Source of the DNA: Scleropages formosus
Taxonomy: Eukaryota > Chordata > Actinopteri > Osteoglossiformes > Osteoglossidae
Assembly: GCF_900964775.1 (NCBI RefSeq)
Contig: NC_041815.1
Location: forward strand, 20,423,779 to 20,487,778
DNA length: 64,000 bases
Direction of reading: 5' to 3'
Shown here: positions 13,874-25,200 of the stretch, piece by piece
Numbering within the stretch: the first letter of the stretch is position 1
Layout of the letters: every line of letters starts with the position of its first letter
Notes under the pieces: generated by a model
Database searches by the model: none
Told to the model about the DNA's origin: nothing
The model's input: only the letters and a program-made list of their open reading frames with translations
Position numbers and translations under genes: made by a program

Positions 13874-15803
13874 ATCTGGCCGGCTGTCTTTGTTGAGTCG
13901 GAATTTGCATCTGTTTAGTAACTAACTGACTACTTCTCAGAGTTAATTTTTTGCACTCCAGAGAGGCAGGTGATGGGAGCAGAGCAGTAAATCACTGCAA
14001 AGCACTGTCATGTCCTTCATGGACAATTTCTGATAAAAGGCTTTTCAACTGCGCCACTAGATGAGCATTAAAAACGCAGTGCAGTAAGACAATGAAGACT
14101 TTCCCACAGGAATCCTTCATGGGTTTAGTTTAGTGCTCGGTGAATGTGAAGGAAAAGTCCCAAGAGGACCAGAACCCATAGTGTAAAGGAAGCTGAGGTG
14201 TGTAACTGCTAAGGTTGAGTTCTCTGCCTCATAGGGGTTGGCCGCAGAAGTTACATTTACATTACACTTACATTTTTTTATTTAGCAGATGCTTTTCTCC
14301 AAAGCGACTTCCAATGAACACTATGTAGTGTTATCAGCCCGCAAGTTCACGTTTCCTATGCCGGCAGCGGGTGTTCAGAGTAAAGGAAGCAAATTATTAG
14401 CTTCATTGAGGGCGTCTCTTCCGAAACTGGTGCATCGGGCACGATGCCCCCAAGAACGATGCGCTCATATGAATTGCGAGACAGCTGTCAGTCCTCGGGG
14501 ACCCTCAAAGGTCTCGAAAGACTGTTGGATTCATTGCCGCATCGAACCCCAAGCCTCACCGCACACGCTTCGGCAGGAACGCTGCAGACTTGTGCCATCA
14601 TGAATAATATATAGCAGCAATTTGAAGAAGAGCGCCAGGCAGACCGATGGACGGCATGTTCGGGCAGAAGAGAAAAGCCGCTTTTACCTTGATAACAGAC
14701 ATTTGTACTGCGTGCTGCTTTTTCTTTCTCATTGATTTGACCTTTAAGTCAAATCTCACTTCTTGACACAATACCAAAAGAATATAATAGTAGTCCTTTG
14801 AGCAAGTCTATGTGAACAGCTAAAACCAGTCTCCTCAGGGGTGCTGGTGGTGATTTAGTGCCAGGAATGAAGAGATGCCAGTATTGGTGAAAGAGCTGCG
14901 GAACACATGCACACACACACGCACGCACGCACACACACACACACACACACGGGACAGGGAGTTAGCTGGAGCGAACGACGGCTGGACTGTGGAGAAGGAT
15001 CGCATTTTACCAGGGTGGGGAGTAGGTTAAGGATAAGAAGCAGAGGTGGGAGGTTGGGGCAGGAAGAGGAGGATGATCTTGTCAATGTGACTGCAGTATG
15101 GGTTGCAGTAAAGAGCAGCCTCGGACATGTGGGGAACCTGACCCTGCCGTCCCCTGCTGCGGATACACCCATCCTGGAGGTGTGACTCACCGATGACATG
15201 ACCTAATGGTTAAGGTGTGTCCCCTCACCTCTTCCTGCCGTAGCGAGGGCCCTGTCAGCGCTGCGTGTGTATACGTGTTTTCGAAACCTTTTCCCAAAAT
15301 GACCTCACAAGGACACTAAAATCTGAAATACAGAACCAACGTCTTAGGAACATCGGCGCGCAGCGAAACGCCGATATTTTAAAGTGCCACAACTTTTTTC
15401 TTATCTTCCATGTTTCCCAGTTTGGCCGAGGTGGGGTTGTTAAATACTTAACTGTAATTAATTTATTATTTATTCGGTGCTCATTAGTTAATTGCTGAAC
15501 TGATGACTTTATCCAGCTTTCGTTTGATAGCTGAGAACAGATTTGATACCTGACACATTGAGACAGCTTTTACTGGAGTAATTCAGGGTAAGTCCCTTGC
15601 CCAAAAGAGGGGATGCGGTGACGCAGTGGGTTTGGCTGGGTCCTGCTCTCTGGCGGGTCTGGGGTTCGAGTCCCTCTTGGGGCGCCCTGTGATGGACGGG
15701 TGTCCCATCCTGGGTGTGTCCCCTCCTCCTCCTCCCCTATGCCCTGTGTTGCCGGGTTAGACTCGGGTTTGCCCCGACCCCGCTCGGGACAAGTGGCTTC
15801 AGC

Positions 15804-15860
<57 letters not shown>

Positions 15861-16197
15861 CCATGGCGGGAGCGGCGCTGCTGCAGAATTTTCAGGGGAC
15901 CGAATGTTTGCATACCGTCTGATGGTGGCTGGTGGCTCTTGTTCTCAGCACAGACAGGCCTTGCGGTATTAGGGCTCCGCGCTCTTATCTGTGTATCAGA
16001 GCCCTGCAAGTTGTGATATAGCCCACTGGGATTTCCTCTCCTGTCACAGGGTGTGGTGTGGTGTGTTATAGGGGATTACAAACACAGGCTGAGATAGTCG
16101 TCTGCGTTTGTCTTTGTCGACAGGGAGGAAGCGGAGGGAGGCGGAGACCCGTAGGCTGGGGTTCATACGACGGGGGTTCGAGGGTAACGGCAGGGGA

Positions 16198-16246
<49 letters not shown>

Positions 16247-19200
16247 TCTGTAAATATTAGTTCATAATACAGCTCTTAAGTTGTTTTGGAGAAAAGCCTC
16301 TGCTCAACGAATAAATGCAGATGCTTTGTGTGAACGTGTATTCTCCTCACCGCTTTCATTTCATATCTCCCCTATTTTCTCTTTTTATTCCCTCATCCTC
16401 ACACACCTTCTCTGCTGTCCTTTTCGCTCGGTCCCTTCTCTCCTCCTCCCTTATTTTGTCTCTCAGGTTGCGGGAAAGAAAATTTTTAAAAATCTTTGTA
16501 TGCCGTGGATAAGCTAACCTGTCAGAGAAGCAGTAAAATGAAACACACGAGACGATACACACACGTTGTCTGAAACCGCTTGTCCCATGTGGGGTCATGG
16601 GGAGCCGGAGCTAAACCCCCCAACACTGGGCGCAAGGCCGGAGGGGGAAGGGACACACCCAGGGCGGGACACCTTCCGTCGCAAGGCACCCCAAGCGGGA
16701 CTCGAACCCCAGACCCACCGGAGAGCAGGACCCCATCAAACCCAGCGCACCACCGCACCCCCCACACGACACCTTCCCTCTTTAAAAATCCACTAATAAC
16801 ATATTAAAATAGATATTTTCATGTTTTTTTTCTAAGTAGTACATGCATTTTATAATTCTTTCAGAAAGTTGCAGACCCACACACAGCTGCCAGATGTATA
16901 GATCAGTCACCCCCCCCCAGTCTTAATGTAATTTTTTCTGTTGGCTGAATCCAGAAATCCTCTTTTCCCTCGTCTCCCTCCCTCCCTCCTCTTCGTCCCT
17001 CAGCCCATCTCTCGCTCCCCCTCTCCGTTTGCGCGCTCCGCCCGGCGTCGCCGGTGCCCGTGAGCACGCATGCGAGCCGTCGGTGAGGAGGGCCCTCGCG
17101 CGTTACGCGGCTCCCGCGTGCCTCCGCAAGCAATATCTCCACGGGAGGCCTTGAATTATTCATGTCACGCCTCCGATCCACCGGCAAACGCACCGGAACG
17201 AGAGCCGTTTCCCTCCCTTTACAAAGTCGCGCCATTTTCGTAATCGAAGGCATCGCTTCCGTGTGTCGCTACAATGACGCGTTTTATCCAGCGAGCCGAT
17301 CTGAGGTCCGCCGTTTGAGGCTTAGCATGTTTGCTCTTGTGCCTGCCTGCGCGTGCTTCCAAGGATTAGTCTCGAGTAGCACTTCATTGCGCATCGTTTA
17401 ATTTTACGTCGATTACAGAGCGCGGAGCGGACGTATTTCCACACTCACCTTTTCCCCGGGATCTAGGGACCGGTGCTGTGTAAATTTTAGTTCGCGTGTT
17501 TCCGTGTCATGGTCTTTCATGCATTTTTTTTTTTTTTCCAGCAGCATCACTTTATTACTTTTGTAGCCTGAAGAAAATACTGCGCTAACTCTGGCAGATC
17601 CTGAAAGTGCCGGCAAAATGCATTATAAATGGCTTAATGGGTGCAGTCAGATTAAAGTGGGGATATTAAAGCATTACTGTGGGTTAATGTTGGCCTCTCT
17701 GTCTGTCTGTCTGTCTGCAGAAATCCTTCTCTCTTGTGCTTGAGGCCCTGGACCATGATAATGAGACCTCAGAGTCAGGTAGGAGTGGAAAATAGCCCTT
17801 GTGTGTGTGTGTGTGTGTGTGTTTGTGAGACAGCCCAGTCCTGTCCGCTGGTGTAACGTGGAGCAACAGGAACACAGGGAGAGGTGGGGAATAGAGAGTC
17901 CTTACACTCTACTTTTCCTTACACCCACACCCAGCGGAGCACACCGTGCCCTCGTTTCTTCGGGTCCCCTCTTCACCCCCCCATGTGACGCGTCGAGAGG
18001 CGCGCGGGGTCGTTCATTGGGGCGCCTTCGTTTCCTGCCCCGCGCCCTCATTCTCGCTCCCGGTGATTGGGGTAAAGCTCTGTGACGGAGAATGCGGCGC
18101 TTGACACGCCATCAGACGGAGATCGCACGCACGTAGGCGTACGAGACCACGCACGGTTTCTCGAAGCTGAAAAACCGATGAAATTTTGACGGCGCACAAC
18201 ATTTTGTACCATTAGCTTTTTAAAAGCATGGGGTTTTCCTGGGGTTTACCCTTTCTGTTTTTGAGGTTTTCTCTGCTTAAAAAACATCCCCTGAAGGTTA
18301 CCAAAACATGGTCACACACTGAACATCCTCCTGTCTTTTTCTACCTCCCTCTCACCCCCCCACACACACACACACACACACACCATACCTTCTTTCCAAT
18401 TTGCTTCTCTGTCCCTCCGTCTCCCATACACACGTTCGCAATGCCTTCTACCCTCTTTCTCACGCGCACAAAAACAATTTTTCCTCCATTTCTCCTTCCC
18501 CTACTTTATCTCTCTCATCTCTCCAACAAATATCCAGTAAATCTCTGCTTTTCTGTTTAAAGGCCCCTGGCAGCTAGAATTAAGCCGTACTAAAGAGTTG
18601 ATTATGGCGTCTCAAAAGCATAGAATTACTTGCTTATGACACCGCATAATATTGGATTTAAAGGGCGGGGTGTTTTCGTAGCCGCCAGAGTCTCTGTCGA
18701 CGGCCCCTGACAGGAACCTCGATGTGCTTTGTGACGTCTGGCTGCAGAGGGGAGACAACCGTTAAGATGTACCACTTTCCCTATTATAAACATGAGCGCA
18801 GAGACCAGTCAGTGGCCGAACACACACCCTCAGGTGTTTGGGTTAAAACATTGCGTAACATCCTTGTCGTAACCCTTCCGTCTCTGTATTTCTACGCTTC
18901 CTTGAGTCGGAGATGGCGCTTGGTATTTCCGTTTGAAGCTTGCCTTGGCGTGAGACACGGCGAGCGGCATCAGCGCCGGGTGTGCGGTACGCGGTGTGTG
19001 CGCAAGCGTACGTAACGCCGAAAAGACCGCGAACGATAAATGCACAATTTCCTGATGTGTTTATACACGTACGTGTGCCCTGTCATATATATCCGTGCAG
19101 GGTGTGGCTTTTTACACGTTTACGCGTGAGGCTGCGCACCTGCGCGTGTCGGTCCGCCATCCACCGCCTGCAGGCTCATTCAGGGATCCGCGCGCTGGAT

Positions 19201-22200
19201 CCAGACACGCTCCAGCCACATGCAACACACTCACCGCCCCCCCCGCTCCAGCGTTTAGTCAGTTTCTCGACTCGTGTGCTCCTGAAACGCGGAGCAACGT
19301 GCTCCCACACGCTGCCAAGGACACACTCGCTTCACCACCTCGGGGAAAAACAGACGTAAAGAACCACAGAGTGGATTACGGATGTAACCTGAGAGCGCAG
19401 GACTATAACCGTGTTCAATCTTGACCGGTTTCTTTGTCTTTCTTATCACTGAACATGTTACTGAGGTGTGTTGTGTGATGATGCTAATTATCGTTACATT
19501 ATGCGCATCTCTCCTGCCAGTATGGAGCACTGAGTAAATTCTGTTGATCATGCCTTTCCCTCAGTGCGTGTGTGTGTGTGCGCGCATCTGTACCCACGCA
19601 AGGCAAAGGGCTAACACTGATTTTACCTTGTCTTTATACTCTGGCTCCCAACCCTTCATATTTTGCCCCCAAGGCCCCCGAAGCAACATCTGCACATCTC
19701 ATTTGTCGTTCAGTCGTTCCCATCCCCGCTGTCTCGTATAATCGCGTCAGTGCCGTCGCCGGGGTGATCACGCTACCGGTTCAGCCTTTTCGCCGGAGAA
19801 TTCCAGTCGCTCATGCGAAAACTGTGCGCCGTGCAGCAAACAGAAATGCTTATCGCTGCTCAGCTACCGTTGCGTCGAGCGCAGAGAAGCGCGATCGGTC
19901 CCCCTCGGCGAGGAGCTCCGGAACCGCTTCCAGATCCAGACGCGCGAAACAAGTCGTTCACCCTCTTCCCTCAAACATTCATATTCTCGTGCGCCCGTGT
20001 GTTCGTTCTTTTGTCTCGGCCGAAATGACCTCATCTCTCTATCTGGATTTCGCCATCTCGCGAATTAACATCCAACGGACCCCCACCGCCACCGCCGTTT
20101 CCGCCCTCCTTCCTCTCACACGCTCTCGCCGCAATTGTTTTGCTCGCCCGCGCTAATATTTATTTTTTTAAACGTTCTCCCTGTAGCGTCCGCTGTACTT
20201 TCCCCTTGTCTCACATGCTCCCGGTCGCAGAGAAACTTGCTGAACCACGCAGATACGCACACTCTCTGTGTTAATACCCTGTCAGTGCAGATTATTTGCT
20301 CGTCAGAGATGACAGCTCGTTGGGAGGTTCTGCCCGACCACGGCTGCCACTCTCTCAGCGAATTCGCCCGCCCGCCGCGCCACACTCCCGTGGCCCCTTT
20401 GCCCCCCCCCGGGTGCCGTAAGCCCGACTGGGCCAGCGCCGCTTTCGCACCACTCATTAAGCTGAGTGAAGGCATGAGTCAGCTCGTGTCAGCTCTAGGG
20501 GTGCATGAGTCAGCAGCTCGCCGGGGGTAAAGGGCACACGTTTGAATCCTGAAGGTTGCCGGCTGATCTCCGAGGATGGGTCCTGCAGCCGCGCTCTTGG
20601 CCCTCATGCTTAACCGTTACCCGAATTGCTACGGGAAATGCCTCAGTGTCCAAAATGAGAGACTGGAAACTGCGGTACAATGACAAGTAGATGCCGATAA
20701 ACCGTCTCCGGTGACCCTCGTGCCCGTTCCCTCCTCATCCTCCTCTCGTGGTTCATGCAGCCCAGGAGGAGCTGATCGAGCGGGTTCTGCTCTCCTCCAT
20801 GCTGAACCCGGGCGAGCAGTGGCAGACTTTCCGGCATCACGGACGCCAGCTGAGCCTGGAGTACCGTCTGCGCTTTCGCTGCGACGCTAATTACTACGGC
20901 CCCCTTTGCAACAAGTTCTGCCGCTCCCGCGATGACTTTTTCGGCCATTACAGCTGCGACGCCGGGGGCAACAAGGTCTGCATGGAGGGCTGGACGGGAA
21001 CCGAGTGCCTGGAGGGTGAGTCATGAGGTCCGCGAGGGTCTGTGTTTCACTTTTAGATGCAGCTTTCTTTTATACGGTGTCTTTGTTTTTCTACAAGTCA
21101 GTGCTGCGTTACTGTCTGGTCCTCCTGATGTGCGCACAAATGTTTTCAGTGGAGCATGTTGTGCAGAAAGGGGGGCGCGGTGGCGCAGTGGGTTGAACCG
21201 GGTCCTGCTCTCCGGTGGGTCTGGGGTTCGAGTCCCACTTGGGGTGCCTTGCGATGGACTGGCGTCCCGTCCTGGGTGTGTCCCCTCCCCCTCCGGCCCT
21301 ACGCCCTGTGTTGCCGGGTAGGCTCCGGTTCCCCGTGACCCCATATGGGACAAGCGGTTTCATCTGATGTGATGTTGTGCTAAAGATTAGGTCCGTACTG
21401 ATGGACCTACTGCACAGTGTGCTCACATTTGTCGGGTTGAGTACAAGTGGTGAGCGTTGGCGTTAACGCTGGTGATGCTGGGACAATGTGTTGAACAGTG
21501 TGTCGGTGGATTTTTACAGGGTCCGGCGTAAGTTTTTTTGATTCTGTCACTCTTGTTTGGTGCATTTTGATCATTGCATTCCAGCTGATGTGTTTCGTTC
21601 AGTGCGTTTCCGCTTCGCGTCTCGGGCATTCTCACCTCACGCTGCGCTGCGCTGTCGTTTCAGCTGCGTGCAGACAGGGGTGTCACCGAGTTCATGGCTT
21701 CTGCAGCCTGCCCGGAGAGTGCAAGTGAGTCTGAGCCGCCGCGGGACCACGCCGTCCGGCAACGGTTTCTATTTCAGGCTTGTAAAGCGGAGTCATTTCC
21801 CTCTCCCCCTGCCCTTGACCGCTGTAGGTGCCACTACGGCTGGCAGGGGCCTCTCTGCGATCAGTGCGTCACGTTCCCGGGCTGCGTCCACGGCAGCTGT
21901 ACCGAGCCCTGGAAGTGCGTGTGCGACACCAACTGGGGTGGTCTGCTGTGCGACAAAGGTAATGGAACAGGACTGGGGTCCCCAGCATCATGCACATTTG
22001 CCACAATGCAATAGAACAAGTGTAAAATGGACTCAACGGCTGGAACGCACACCGAAGTCAACTGCTTGACCTCTATTAGGCAAAACAATCATTGAGGGCA
22101 CGGAGAATGTGAGGCAGACAGTGCTTAAATGGGGTCTTCAGAGCTTTGTTCCTATTCAGTGCGCACAGCACGGGGGAATGACACACACACCCTGAGCGCT

Positions 22201-25200
22201 GGGGCACCGCTTACTAGAATCTTCTCTTCATCTGGCAAGTTGCAACAGCAACTACCTACCTCTGTTTCATCTGGCCAAAAAAAAAAAATCACTGTTAGAA
22301 CATATGCAAAAATACTCTGCGTGTGTGTGTGTGTGTGTGTGTGTGTCTGTCTATTTGGCTAAACACACGAGGCACTGCTGGATATCCAGCATGCAGCACC
22401 GTTTCTTGGTAAAGGAAGGAACTGGAGATGAACACGGCTCATATCTTCCACCACCTCCCTTCCTCCCCTTCGGTGCTCCCTACCCGTGTCAGACCTGAAC
22501 TACTGCGGGACCCACCAGCCCTGCAAGAATGGGGGCACCTGTGCCAACACCGAACCCAATGAATACCAGTGCCTGTGCCAAGAAGGTTTCCGTGGACGCA
22601 ACTGCGACATCGGTGAGACGCTCTCCAGAAGCACGGCATCCAGCTGCAGACCTCTAAGGACCAGAACACGTTTGATTGCAAATCCATCAGGCTCTCTGTG
22701 GGACTGACTGAACGATACTGTTTATTTTGTCTAGCTCATTTATAAACAGACCCACAAAGAACACGCATACAGTAGAGTTAATTAACAATTGCAAGCCACA
22801 TAAAACGGTTTTCCGATGTTTTTTTTTTTTTTTTTTGTCTGTACAACGAAATCTACCCTCTCTCTCCATTTCCACTGCTCTCGCTGTCCCTGCGCAGTCG
22901 AGCACGCCTGCTTGTCAAACCCTTGCAAAAACGGAGGCACCTGTGTTGAGGACCCCTCAGGCTTCAGCTGCATCTGCGCAGACGGCTGGACCGGACAAAC
23001 TTGCGCACTGGGTAATCGGCGCGCGTCAATACGGCACATTACCGATGTGGGAACACCCACTGCCATTGATCCAGTCGGGGTCAATATCCACAAAGCAGGC
23101 GTTTAAAAAGCCTATACATCCATTTATTATGCTTTTCTGTAGTCAAAGGAATGTGTTGGCTGCTTTGATTCTTTTTTCTGCCGTGTATTTTTGGTTTCTC
23201 CACATATGAGCTGACAGAACTATTAAGCAGGATAAGCAACGATCTGGGCGAGTGTGCAGGGTGTCCAATCCAATGGGTGAATTAACTTAAGCATTTAAGA
23301 GGGGCGTCTGGCCTGCTGGTGGAAAAAGAGTTATCTTATATACAGGCGTAACCGATCGGTTACCAGCACTGTAAGCTGACCGCACCGGTTTACTGTTATG
23401 GGAGACGATGCAGAGTGCAAATGTGTCACAGTGTTACAGTAACACCCGTACTGTCGGTCTTGGTAAATCAGCAGGTCCGTCAGCAACCCTGTGACCTTCC
23501 ACCGCAGCTACGCCGTGTATTCTGCTTTCTCAGGGTCGTTATGTATTTTGTGTAACAACGACACCTTCCTGGCAGTCTGCTGACCAGCATTAAAACTCTG
23601 CATGGCGGTGAAGACAGATGATGTGGAACAGTGTGTGTTTATAGTAGATATCCTGTGCGCTGTGCACCGGGGTCATCCAAAGACACACGCACAGCTGCGC
23701 ACAAGTCGAGGCGCCGCAGCTTGGCCGTCAGCCTCGTAACCAAAGCGTCGTAAACCACTTTATGGCATCGTGACGCCCCGAATGCGACACTATACTCTAG
23801 CACGCCTTTCGCAACGCACTGCCCAGCGAACGGTGCAAAACCGAACCTGCTAAATACACGTAACGGCTACCCGGTGCCGAGCAGGTGGGGTGAGCGCAAG
23901 CGGACAAAAACTCAACACAACATCGTATTTCCCACCCCATTTAGGTTTACGCTGCTTTTATTTATTCATCCGATGCTTTTCTCCAAAGAGACTCTGAACG
24001 TTCAGCTACAGGATGCGTTACGCATTAATGCGGCCAGGTAGGTTTTTTTTTTTTTGCTGGAGCAATTCAGTGTAAGTACCTCGCTCAAGAGTACTGCAGC
24101 GGGAGGTGGGATGCGAACCTGCATCCGTCAAAAGAAAGGCCGTAGTTCCAACTGCTATGACAACTCCTGATCCTCCGATAGTGTTTACCGTGATACCACA
24201 CTGGATTCAGTGTATTCCCTAGCATAGCTCGATTGCGGCGGATACCCTTTCCCCGCAGCACAGATAGGAAATCCCAGGAGCCCGAGATGAGCCCAGTGGC
24301 ACCCAGGGCTGGCGAACAGGACAGAGCGCCATTTAACCCAGCATTCCCTTTTGTTGTAGTGACATGACAGAGATTGCGGATCAACAGATGACGTTCGCTG
24401 ACCGCATCTCGCTCTGAGTGCGATCGAGAAAATGGCATTGCACCTCACGCGCTTTCACAGCCTTTCGTAACTGCGTATGCAGAAAGATCCGAAGGAAATG
24501 AATAAAAACACGTTTGCTCGAAGGGGAGTGTGGGCAGAAATGAAAGCGGTGAGATGTATTGGAGACGACACGCCGCAGCCATGGGAGACTTTACAGCTGT
24601 ACCCTGTAAAGGCGTGTTGCTCCACCTGCATGAGGGCTCCTTGCTCTGCTCTGCTCCCCTCTTCACTCTCTGTTGTTAATTCCTCTGCAGGGGAGTGGAA
24701 CCAGCCACCCACCCGCCATCTCCCTCCGCCTCTATCTTGGCCCGGGGGAGAACTAGCTGCCAAAGATCATGCCAGCTGTGAAAAATGTGCTGCCACTTTC
24801 TATTCGATGTGGTGCAGCTCAATTAATTTAGCATTGGCTTGCGTTATTCTGCCCGTATGATATTTTACACACACAGATACATCGCACATGTTAAAACCCT
24901 CCACCCCTCTGCAACAGATGAATGGAGTGACGGATTGATTGAAGTGATGGGTGAGCTGACTGGCTATAACCCCCCCACAGCTATGCAGCCCTGTGCCTCC
25001 GACCCATGTGGCCGAGGGGCGACCTGCCAAGAGCTCCCCCAGGGGTTCCAGTGCTTGTGCCCACCTGGGTGGTCCGGTAGGACGTGCCAGCTAGGTGAGC
25101 CAGCTTCTGTTCTTGCTCATTAATTAATATTTCAACTGCCGGGTTGCTCAATGGACAAGAAACTTTAAAGCTTTATGATTTGCTGTATTTTTGCTCTCTT

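Larger units (their letters stand above)
2699..17720 (+). other. Intron 2 of the Jagged-like gene (15 kb)
   Basis: A large first internal intron starting GTGAGT and ending TGTCTGCAG. It holds SINE fragments, at least seven microsatellites and the long polypurine tract, with intervals of AT-rich unique sequence between them. No exon-like ORF with splice sites was recognised. Blocks at 3820-3960, 4260-4560, 6470-6600 and 8415-8520 are repeat-free, balanced in composition and rich in TAAT-type motifs, so they are the best places to look for enhancers. Confidence 0.8.
17779..20760 (+). other. Intron 3 of the Jagged-like gene
   Basis: Three kilobases with TG (17799-17822) and AC (18360-18384) microsatellites and otherwise unique sequence. 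A weak SINE-like stretch with a TTTGAATCC word lies at about 20530-20640. No exon was recognised. The block at 18560-18660 is repeat-free and AT-rich. Confidence 0.7.

Noticed and set aside
21021-21426. ORFs of 105-129 codons with Pro/Arg-rich sequence, and similar ones near 16560, 30600, 31400 and 35300
   Set aside because: They are translations of SINE family 1; the same peptide words recur at every copy.
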